A stretch of DNA of 64,000 nucleotides, taken from the IMG/VR virus record IMGVR_UViG_3300037042_006844, positions 186,556 through 250,555 of that record; one strand, 5' to 3'. The position numbers were made by a program, and so were the translations under genes. Of this stretch, positions 57,769 through 64,000 are shown one piece after another; the stretch's first letter is position 1; each line of letters begins with the position of its first letter. Under the pieces are notes generated by a model that worked only from the letters and a program-made list of their open reading frames with translations, was not told the DNA's origin and searched no databases. This DNA is from a virus.

Positions 57769-60486
57769 TTAAAATCCGAAAAATTCATTCACTGTATTTT
57801 GATTCGCCGTAGGGAATTGCCATTTCAAAATTGAATAGAAATCTAAAAGTTTATTTTCTAATTCGGCCTCAAACATATGATGTCTATCCACATTTTTAGT
57901 AATAAAATCAAGAATTTGATCTGGATCAGTTCCATCTGCTTTGAGTGCGATACACTCAATTCCAAACTGGTTTTGTTTCAAATAGACATATTTGATTTTC
58001 TGTCCATGAAAAATTGGATGCACCATTTTGCCGATACCCGAATGTTGCAACAAATCGTTGTATGCTAATGCCGCTTTGGCTTGTGCTGTTGCTCCTTTGA
58101 TAAATTTGAAACAATGGCGAGTTTTTGGATTGAAATCCGTTTTCTTGTCTTTGCTTTTGAACTTAACACTGGTATTCTTGGCAATATCAATAATACTCGC
58201 ATTTGGAAGGTCGTTCAGCAATGCCAGAATTTTGACATCAATCTCTTCCTTGGGAGTTTTGCGAAGAATATCTTGCAGAAACGTTTCCATGAATTTGCGG
58301 AAATAAATTGGGAATGAGCTTTTAACTACGTCAATACCTTTGACTTCCAGTTTAGCAATATGATTTCCATTTTCATCAAAAACGAATTCTGAACGATTGT
58401 CGTTTGTGACTTCCATCGTTTTGACATCGATGCCGCCCACGTTAATGATGAATTGTGCGTAACGCTTTTTGCTCAACCAAAAACTGGTCTTGGCAATAAC
58501 TTCTTGCTTGGCATCGAAACGGTGTTTTTCAATATTGAACATCCGCACTGCCATAACATCATAAAACTTGTTCACGAACGTCTGGACTTCTGTGGTGACT
58601 TTGAGAATTGCCTCGGTCATCAACTTTTCATCGCTCTCATCGATTTCTGGCATGTTTTTCCGAATGATCGGCAGAGCACTGGCGAAACAAGAATCCGTGT
58701 CAGTATAGATCACCCAATTACCCTCGGTTTCGTTCAACGATTTTTTGAAATACTCGTTGATCGCTTTACCAGTTGTTTTGATAATATCCTGACCAGTTAT
58801 TGTTACAGCACTCGCATTATCCTTGTCATAAAAACGAAAGATAGCCAGACCCAATACACCATATATGGAATTGAGAAGCACTTTCTGCACCTTTTGGCGT
58901 TGTTCATAAAATTCATACTGCTCCCAATCTTTTGCCTTCGCATACTTCTTGGCAAGTGATCGCATTTCTTTACGCTCATCGAACCATTTTACAAGAATGC
59001 TTGGCAGCACACCCGGAACATCTTTTTGATACAAAACACCGTTGCTGGAAATACTCAACTTACTTTGGTCCAACAGTTCTTTCATTTGTGCATGTGAATA
59101 GAACGTCGAACCCATATGATATGTGGAAATTTTGTTTTGAGCAAACATGCGAGCATTGTAACTATACAATTTCTGCTCAATATAACGATCAAGTGTAGTT
59201 TCCGTCTTGGCTTTATCACTAAGATTTTCCCAATCGTCGGTTAACTCTTGCTTGCGTTCTGGAACGTGAATATCGTCGTATTCAACACGGTCAATTACTG
59301 CTACTTTTGTTTCAGGACTGAGGTTAAGACTAATGACGATATTCGGATACATTGATGTGAGGTCCAAATCAAACACCCATTCATAACGACCAGGAACAGG
59401 TTCTTTTACATAAGCTCCCTCAAATCCTTCTTCATCAGAATTCTTCTGGTTTTCATATTCTTCTCGCCCATCCACGGGTTTGTTTTTGGCGACTTGATTG
59501 TTCCTTCGCAGATACATCAATATTGCGCCCTCAATGAACCGTGAGCTACGATCATAGCACTCGTATGGAACGTGCCCTTTATGACAAATAGCTCGGACTA
59601 GATCGATAAACTTGAGTTTTTTATCGATTGCTACCATGATCTCTACGTCATTCAAATTGTATTCAACATATTTTTTGATGTCCTCTTTGTAAAGAGTATC
59701 GAGACTGCCACGATAAGTAATCTTTTCCATGCCCACTTGTTTTTTACCAATCGCGTTCAACGAATAGCTCGCCTCTTTTTTGATATTGAGCTTTTCGTAA
59801 ACCTTCATGTAGTCCAAATGGGTAACGCCAGCAATTACCAATTTCTGGCTCCAATCGTTGATATAAACAATGCCGATTGGACTCAATCGTTTGGCATTCT
59901 CATACCCCACCACAGATTTGAGGCGACGATAGATGTAAGGCATGTCGAATTGATCGCTGTTCCATCCAGTTACAATCGTGGGCTGAATTTCTTCCCATTT
60001 GGATAGAAAGTGCATCAACATACTTTCTTCATTGCGAAAGCTTTTGATTTCTTTGTCGGGGCTGTCAAAGTCCGCCATCAAACCATTGCGGTCCAAAATG
60101 AATGCGGTATATTTCTTGGCAGCACTATCATATACAGCCAAAGCTGTGATTGTTTTGTCAGCCTCTCCGTCCGCAGCGATTCCACCTTCGATGTCGATTT
60201 CGATGTCCAAAAATAATACGCGATGACCTTCAGAAAGTTCGTCGCTATCTTCATAAGCATCAATCAGAATACGAGTATCAATTGGAACGTCACTTTCAAA
60301 CAAAGAAGGATCGCGAGGATTGAAACTGAACACTTTCTCCAGATCGTCCCCGAACATACTTTTGTATTTACCGCCCGAACGCTTTCTATAAGCGTATGGG
60401 CGAAAAACAAAATTGGTATATCCAAGTTTGTCGTCCCACAGATGGCAGGTGTTTGTTTTACGCTCGAAGTAGATGTTTTGAAACAT
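57769..60486 (-). CDS. DNA polymerase, family B (T4 gp43-like)
   Basis: Replicative polymerase with proofreading. 905 residues, close to T4/RB69 gp43 (~900). Exonuclease motifs: RVLFLDIEIDIEG (Exo I), VTGWNSDQFDMPYIYRRL (Exo II), VEYNLNDVEIMVAID (Exo III). Polymerase motifs: DLDLTSMYPNIVISLNLSPE (A), QKVLLNSIYGVLGLAIFRFY (B), WVIYTDTDSCFASALP (C). All catalytic acids are present. The stop codon is 6 nt from the right end of element D, so the gene is complete. It lies upstream of the clamp and clamp loader on the same strand, forming a replication cluster. Confidence 0.98.
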   Translation of the reverse strand: MFQNIYFERKTNTCHLWDDKLGYTNFVFRPYAYRKRSGGKYKSMFGDDLEKVFSFNPRDPSLFESDVPIDTRILIDAYEDSDELSEGHRVLFLDIEIDIEGGIAADGEADKTITALAVYDSAAKKYTAFILDRNGLMADFDSPDKEIKSFRNEESMLMHFLSKWEEIQPTIVTGWNSDQFDMPYIYRRLKSVVGYENAKRLSPIGIVYINDWSQKLVIAGVTHLDYMKVYEKLNIKKEASYSLNAIGKKQVGMEKITYRGSLDTLYKEDIKKYVEYNLNDVEIMVAIDKKLKFIDLVRAICHKGHVPYECYDRSSRFIEGAILMYLRRNNQVAKNKPVDGREEYENQKNSDEEGFEGAYVKEPVPGRYEWVFDLDLTSMYPNIVISLNLSPETKVAVIDRVEYDDIHVPERKQELTDDWENLSDKAKTETTLDRYIEQKLYSYNARMFAQNKISTYHMGSTFYSHAQMKELLDQSKLSISSNGVLYQKDVPGVLPSILVKWFDERKEMRSLAKKYAKAKDWEQYEFYEQRQKVQKVLLNSIYGVLGLAIFRFYDKDNASAVTITGQDIIKTTGKAINEYFKKSLNETEGNWVIYTDTDSCFASALPIIRKNMPEIDESDEKLMTEAILKVTTEVQTFVNKFYDVMAVRMFNIEKHRFDAKQEVIAKTSFWLSKKRYAQFIINVGGIDVKTMEVTNDNRSEFVFDENGNHIAKLEVKGIDVVKSSFPIYFRKFMETFLQDILRKTPKEEIDVKILALLNDLPNASIIDIAKNTSVKFKSKDKKTDFNPKTRHCFKFIKGATAQAKAALAYNDLLQHSGIGKMVHPIFHGQKIKYVYLKQNQFGIECIALKADGTDPDQILDFITKNVDRHHMFEAELENKLLDFYSILKWQFPTANQNTVNEFFGF

Positions 60487-60495
60487 AGGCTGTCA

Positions 60496-60726
60496 TTAGG
60501 ATACACCCAACTTGGCAACAAGTCCATCGAAAAGTGGAAGATGTTCTTCTATTACTTTAGGTCGAGCATTTGCTAACCGTTCCATCAACTTTTTATGATT
60601 AATGGAAGGAAACACAGACGGGTCTAGTTCGACTCCAACCAATACAGGAGGTTCGATTTTATTGATACAATACCACAATATCGCTAGTTCGTCTTCGTTT
60701 AATTCGTTTAATTGCTCTCGTCTCAT
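60496..60726 (-). CDS. Small hypothetical protein
   Basis: A 76-residue helical protein starting MRREQLNELNEDELAILWYC. Acidic and Leu-rich, no recognised domain. It lies 9 nt upstream of the DNA polymerase gene and overlaps the 60723 gene by 4 nt, so it is co-expressed with the polymerase. Confidence 0.75.
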   Translation of the reverse strand: MRREQLNELNEDELAILWYCINKIEPPVLVGVELDPSVFPSINHKKLMERLANARPKVIEEHLPLFDGLVAKLGVS

Positions 60727-61472
60727 TGGTGTAACTTGAGACCAAAAATGTTGGTCCCGTAGTTCACAAATAATACATTAGAGAGCTTGGTTTGTAAAGC
60801 TTTAATTTCAGCAACGTGCGCTTCTCTTTCTACGTCTTCAACTTCTTTGATGCTAAAACTATTACCTAAATTGCGAACCATGGAGTCTTTTGGACTAAGA
60901 GTAGCTTGCGGTGTGATGACCAGATAGTCATTTGGTTTGAGTTCTTTTTTCTTTTTGCTTTTATTGTCAAGAACTGTCACTTTACCATCCACCAAATATA
61001 CATGCGTGAACTTATCTCCTGCTTTGATAAATAGTGTAGCCTTATCAAATACAATTGTGCTCATACTGGTTGCGATGACTGACTGTTTGGTAGACTCACT
61101 GGCACAGTATAGTTCACCTTGAAACGAAAAATTGAATTGCGAGTCTTTGATTTTCAACACCTCTGGTAGTTTGAAATCGTTGGCGTATTCTGTTGGAGTG
61201 ACGTTGAAAAACGCAGAACTGTTTTCTTTTTGATACACAACTATTTTATAAGGCAGTGCGTATGTAGCTGTGGAGTTGGTCGTTGTGACCACCGACAGAT
61301 TGTTGTTGAGCGTATATGTATTTCCAATAATAGTAGGCACCACCACCAATTTGTTGCTTACAACGTCACCAAGCTCAATTTTCTCGGTGGTGTCGTAAAG
61401 GAACAGATCGTTCGCGGTAACAGTGTTTACCAGCACAAACATTGATATCAATAATGCGGTTAATTTTTTCAT
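60723..61472 (-). CDS. Secreted FecR-like protein
   Basis: A 249-residue exported protein. Residues 1-20 are a signal peptide (MKKLTALLISMFVLVNTVTA, cleavage after TANA-type site). The core is beta-rich, with FNFSFQGELYCASESTKQSV, ATLFIKAGDKFTHVYLVDGK and VTVLDNKSKKKKELKPNDYL, which resembles the FecR beta-helix-like domain (VxxGxVxV..). The C-terminus is a coiled helix (VEREAHVAEIKALQTKLSNV). A secreted FecR-like protein upstream of replication genes is unexpected. A CTATTTATT motif stands 5 nt before ATG. Confidence 0.75.
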   Translation of the reverse strand: MKKLTALLISMFVLVNTVTANDLFLYDTTEKIELGDVVSNKLVVVPTIIGNTYTLNNNLSVVTTTNSTATYALPYKIVVYQKENSSAFFNVTPTEYANDFKLPEVLKIKDSQFNFSFQGELYCASESTKQSVIATSMSTIVFDKATLFIKAGDKFTHVYLVDGKVTVLDNKSKKKKELKPNDYLVITPQATLSPKDSMVRNLGNSFSIKEVEDVEREAHVAEIKALQTKLSNVLFVNYGTNIFGLKLHQ

Positions 61473-61477
61473 ATACT

Positions 61478-61486
61478 AATAAATAG
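61478..61486 (-). promoter_or_regulatory. CTATTTATT phage promoter motif
   Basis: Minus strand CTATTTATT, 5 nt, then ATG at 61472. Back-to-back with the host-type promoter for the plus-strand nuclease gene, so the two divergent genes may be expressed at different times. Confidence 0.55.
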
Positions 61487-61495
61487 TTCTTTTAA

Positions 61496-61523
61496 TTGAC
61501 AGTTGCTGTTTATACTGTAGCAT
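61496..61523 (+). promoter_or_regulatory. Sigma70-like promoter, predicted leaderless
   Basis: TTGACA (61496-61501), 16-nt spacer, TAGCAT (61518-61523), then 6 nt to ATG at 61530. Box sequences and both spacings are identical to the promoter at 4907. Confidence 0.75.
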
Positions 61524-61529
61524 GATGCT

Positions 61530-62450
61530 ATGTCGGATCAAGAACAAAAAATACAAAAGCGGGGTCGAGTGAGTTTCAGTCAATATTCAACTTTTCTGAA
61601 ATGCCCCCATAAATGGTATTTGGATTACGTCAAAAACTTACGAGTTCGTGATGATAATGTAAATACTGCGTTTGGCACTGCGATGCACCATGTATTTCAA
61701 ACTTATCTGACCGCTTTATACAAAGAGAATGCGGTCACAGCCGATGCTTTGGATTTGAAAGCCATGTTCATGACCAAATTCAAAGAAGAAGTTGCAAAAA
61801 TTCGTGCAGCAGGAGTTGTTTTAAGTGAAGACGAGTTCACCGAATTTTGCTATGATGGCGATGATATTATTACTACATTCAGCAAAACCAGCAATCGTAT
61901 CAAACATTTTCCTTCCAAAAAATATGAACTGGTTGGTATAGAATTGCCATTGGAAATTCCAATCAAAAACAACGTCAATTTCATTGGTTTTGTCGATGTG
62001 GTTCTGAAAGAAATCAACAAAGAGCAATATCGTATTATCGACATCAAAACCAGCAGCAATGGTTGGAATAAATACCAGAAGGCAGATGAAAGTAAATATT
62101 CTCAACTACATCTCTACAAAAGCGTTTATAGCAAAAAATTCGGTGTTCCTTTGAGCGCAATCGATGTGGAGTTTTTTATTGTTAAGCGCAAACTATATGA
62201 ATCTGCCACTTATCCACAAAGCAGAATTGATGTATTTGTTCCTGCGCATGGACCTGCTGCCATTAAAGAAAGCATCAACAATTTCATTGAATTTTTGGAT
62301 CACGGATTTCATCCAGACGGCACTTACAATGAGACCAGCGACTATCCGAAAATCCCAGGCAACGCAAAAAAGAATTGCAAGTATTGCGCCCACTACAAAA
62401 AAGCGTGTGATGCTAAAGCAACGAAACTACAACCCGTATTGAAAAAGTAA
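61530..62450 (+). CDS. PD-(D/E)XK nuclease with Fe-S cluster cysteines (Cas4/RecB-like)
   Basis: A 306-residue nuclease of the PDDEXK_1 group. Motifs: His53/54 in TAMHHVF, Glu138, Asp156 in FIGFVDVV, Asp171-x-Lys173 in RIIDIKTSS, and a QLHLY motif. Four cysteines, Cys25 (LKCPHKWYL) and Cys283, Cys286, Cys293 (CKYCAHYKKAC), match the arrangement of the Fe-S clasp in Cas4 and AddB nucleases. Probably a 5'-3' exonuclease for recombination or host DNA degradation. A host-type promoter sits at its start. Its end overlaps the convergent GT25 gene by 24 nt. Confidence 0.93.
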   Translation: MSDQEQKIQKRGRVSFSQYSTFLKCPHKWYLDYVKNLRVRDDNVNTAFGTAMHHVFQTYLTALYKENAVTADALDLKAMFMTKFKEEVAKIRAAGVVLSEDEFTEFCYDGDDIITTFSKTSNRIKHFPSKKYELVGIELPLEIPIKNNVNFIGFVDVVLKEINKEQYRIIDIKTSSNGWNKYQKADESKYSQLHLYKSVYSKKFGVPLSAIDVEFFIVKRKLYESATYPQSRIDVFVPAHGPAAIKESINNFIEFLDHGFHPDGTYNETSDYPKIPGNAKKNCKYCAHYKKACDAKATKLQPVLKK

Positions 62451-63092
62451 ACTGGGGAATCTACTGGGGTCTTCAGGAATCTCGTAGTATGGCGATTGTC
62501 TCACCGACAGTTGATACGCAAAATGTTTGACTGGCGCAAAACAATTGAACTCTGGATTTTGATAGAGTTCAATTGTTATATGATCTATTGCTTTGTTATA
62601 GACCGAGTTATGCACCGCATCAATGATGGGCTGAAAACTTCTTTTTTTGAAAACCATGCAGTGTGTTGTGAAATAATCGGTTGACGGTCTTATTACATAT
62701 TCATTGACAGGTATTCGGACTCCCGTGGCAAGTTGACTTGGATGATATCCTAAATTAAGAATATCCCATTCATTTGGTAGATTTGCTAAAAACAGACTTA
62801 ACGATTCCTCCCAGTTCTTCGCAAAAAAACAATCGTCTTCGATCACAGCAACACTTTCATAACCACTAATTCGTGCGTTTTCTAAAATTGATACATACGC
62901 CGACACAAGGCTGATGTTTGGTTTATGAAATCCTCCTGACACAGAAATGCTTGAATCTATGAATGAGGTCTCTGGTGCAATGACGTATTCAAATTTGATT
63001 CCATTACTTTTGAGATGATTATCGATATACCCAAACCGTTTCGAAGCAACAGTGGTAATAACGAATATTTTGTCTACAATATTGTGCAACAC
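62427..63092 (-). CDS. GT25-like glycosyltransferase, copy 4
   Basis: A 221-residue protein starting at GTG 63092: VDKIFVITTVASKRFGYIDN, VAVIEDDCFFAKNWEESLSL, LPNEWDILNLGYHPSQ. Nearest by eye to the 29864-30550 protein, 32 kb away, so a dispersed duplicate. Its C-terminal residues are encoded in DNA that is shared, antisense, with the end of the nuclease gene. Confidence 0.87.
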   Translation of the reverse strand: MLHNIVDKIFVITTVASKRFGYIDNHLKSNGIKFEYVIAPETSFIDSSISVSGGFHKPNISLVSAYVSILENARISGYESVAVIEDDCFFAKNWEESLSLFLANLPNEWDILNLGYHPSQLATGVRIPVNEYVIRPSTDYFTTHCMVFKKRSFQPIIDAVHNSVYNKAIDHITIELYQNPEFNCFAPVKHFAYQLSVRQSPYYEIPEDPSRFPSLLFQYGL

Positions 63093-63165
63093 ATTAATAC
63101 ATATGGTGCCAAAATAAAAATAAGCGGTCGCAGCATATTCGCATATGTATATATGTTAATATGTT

Positions 63166-63396
63166 ATGGAACCATTTGTTACAACAGTAAAATTAGACGA
63201 CGAACTTTACACACAGTTCAAAGAAATCAACGTAAGAGGCAAAATCTCTTTTCAGGATTTTGTCAACAAGTGCCTTCAGAAATATATTGACGACGTTGAA
63301 TTTCGCAACGAAATCAGCGAAGGTGTGTGTCACAAGCTGAGTCACAATCAGCCTTTCCAACTTTCAAATCCACATAAAGACAAAAATGAGCGATAA
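63166..63396 (+). CDS. Small hypothetical protein, possibly RHH-like
   Basis: A 76-residue protein: MEPFVTTVKLDDELYTQFKE, then INVRGKISFQDFVNKCLQKY. The strand-helix-helix layout (TVKLDDELYTQFKE) is like a ribbon-helix-helix DNA-binding protein but I cannot confirm it. The 73-nt upstream gap is AT-rich with overlapping ATATGTATATATG sequences. Overlaps the next gene by 11 nt. Confidence 0.65.
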   Translation: MEPFVTTVKLDDELYTQFKEINVRGKISFQDFVNKCLQKYIDDVEFRNEISEGVCHKLSHNQPFQLSNPHKDKNER

Positions 63397-63895
63397 ACGT
63401 AAAATTCTATTAGCGTCGGACGATCTGCGAATGCACAGTGGCATTTCTACCATGAGCCGAGAACTTATTTTCGGAACAATACATCATTTCGACTGGGTTC
63501 AAATGGGAGGTGCAATTAACCACCCAGATACGAACATCGCAGACATGAGCGATGTTGCCAATAAACTGACCGGGCGCAATGATTGTTATTTGAAAGTCTA
63601 TCCAGTCAAAGACTATGGCAACGAGGACGTATTGTTTCAAATTTTGGCAATGGAGAAGCCTCATGCCATTATGCATTTCACAGATCCGCGTTGGTGGCTT
63701 TGGTTGTATGCGATTGAGCACCAAATTCGCAGCAAAATTCCATTGACCTACCTTACAATTTGGGATGATTTGCCATACCCTATGTGGAATAAGCCTTACT
63801 ATAAAAGTTGCGACGCATTGTTTGGGATAAGCCGACAAACGGACAATATTGTCGAACAAGTTTTAGGCTCGGAAAATTGTATACGGATGAAATAG
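63386..63895 (+). CDS. GT-B glycosyltransferase, N-terminal part only (interrupted?)
   Basis: A 169-residue open frame that matches only the N-terminal half of a GT4-like enzyme: RKILLASDDLRMHSGISTMS, HAIMHFTDPRWWLWLYAIEH, PLTYLTIWDDLPYPMWNKPY and LFGISRQTDNIVEQVLG, the last being where the acceptor domain normally leads into the donor domain. No donor-binding half follows before the stop at 63895. A new small gene with its own promoter motif begins 46 nt later. Insertion of an intron or a free-standing endonuclease gene is likely; the rest may continue beyond the window. Confidence 0.8.
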   Translation: MSDKRKILLASDDLRMHSGISTMSRELIFGTIHHFDWVQMGGAINHPDTNIADMSDVANKLTGRNDCYLKVYPVKDYGNEDVLFQILAMEKPHAIMHFTDPRWWLWLYAIEHQIRSKIPLTYLTIWDDLPYPMWNKPYYKSCDALFGISRQTDNIVEQVLGSENCIRMK

Positions 63896-63928
63896 TGAAT
63901 AAATTTTATTCATTTGAATAACACACCA

Positions 63929-63937
63929 CTATTTATT
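63929..63937 (+). promoter_or_regulatory. CTATTTATT phage promoter motif
   Basis: CTATTTATT, 3 nt, then ATG at 63941. Just upstream is the palindrome-like TGAATAAA..TTTATTCA. Confidence 0.45.
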
Positions 63938-63940
63938 AAT

Positions 63941-64000
63941 ATGAATACAAAATATTTCAAAACGTGCATAGTTTGTGGGTCACAAATTTTCTATAAGTCA
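63941..64000 (+). CDS. Partial zinc-knuckle protein (possible homing endonuclease)
   Basis: Twenty codons at the right edge: MNTKYFKTCIVCGSQIFYKS. The CxxC knuckle right at the N-terminus is typical of phage HNH homing endonucleases carried by introns or inserted between genes, but too little is visible for a firm call. It is placed directly after the interrupted glycosyltransferase gene. Confidence 0.5.
   Translation, partial: MNTKYFKTCIVCGSQIFYKS

Noticed and set aside
1-64000. CRISPR array
   Set aside because: No regularly spaced direct repeats seen; the repeats found are two-unit tandem (36073) or transposon ends.
1-64000. tRNA or rRNA genes
   Set aside because: Gaps are short and none shows a cloverleaf with a TTCGANTC-like arm; a tRNAscan-SE run would settle it.
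1-64000. Y1 (HUH) TnpA transposase for the IS605-type elements
   Set aside because: No protein with an HUH motif and matching size was found; the only transposase is the IS607 serine enzyme.

Overview
The window is a stretch of a large, AT-rich, tailed bacteriophage of the T4-like (myovirus) type. The call rests on a T4-style replication set: family B DNA polymerase of about T4 gp43 length, a gp44-like clamp loader and a gp45-like sliding clamp. It is supported by thymidylate synthase, a SNF2/UvsW-like helicase, a PD-(D/E)XK nuclease, a ClpP-type protease, PstS, and a virion protein ending in a T4-lysozyme domain. Genes are packed tightly, often with 4-nt ATGA overlaps. The host cannot be named. 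Host-type promoters (TTGACA ... TAGNAT) sit so close to start codons that the mRNAs should be leaderless or nearly so, and Shine-Dalgarno sequences are rare. Leaderless TAGNAT promoters are common in Actinobacteria and Deinococcus, but that is only a hint.

Layout. 0-9.9 kb: thyA, an IS607-type element (serine transposase plus TnpB), a sirtuin, small unknown genes, a glycosyltransferase, an RmlD-like reductase, a HExxH peptidase and a membrane-anchored PAS protein. 9.9-16.8 kb: three glycosyltransferases (two in tandem), a second HExxH peptidase, ClpP, PstS and an HNH nuclease. 16.8-23 kb: SNF2 helicase, a second HNH protein, GDP-mannose 4,6-dehydratase-like enzyme and a VWA protein. 23-27 kb (minus strand): a structural block with a lysozyme-tailed protein and two DUF5661-like proteins. 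27-55.2 kb: a very large glycan locus with about twenty glycosyltransferases, a DegT aminotransferase, a methyltransferase, a GH130-like propeller, a HAD-nucleotidyltransferase fusion, a cupin and a GDPD-like protein. 55.2-61.5 kb: clamp loader, clamp, DNA polymerase. 61.5-64 kb: nuclease, another GT25-like enzyme, and a glycosyltransferase that stops early beside a new zinc-knuckle gene running off the window.

The glycan genes could together make and attach one or more sugars, possibly a GDP-linked 4-amino-6-deoxy sugar, either on the virion or on the host surface. Genes of this kind occur at 5-12, 21, 27-55 and 62-64 kb, so glycan chemistry is a major investment of this phage.

The most unusual structure is a family of four IS605/TnpB-type elements (29.84, 39.15, 50.81 and 57.46 kb). 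All lie in the same orientation and each is inserted directly in front of the start codon of a minus-strand gene beginning ATGAA (or ATGAAT). Only the 50.8 kb copy keeps an intact tnpB. The others are a 45-bp hybrid hairpin, a 270-bp relic and a composite relic. Their right ends supply the C-terminal codons and stop for three genes, and the left-end sides of two carry promoter-like sequences firing into the interrupted gene. Two phage promoter classes can also be read: host-type promoters placed 6-8 nt before ATG, and a CTATTTATA motif 3-8 nt before ATG. No tRNA, rRNA or CRISPR array was seen.
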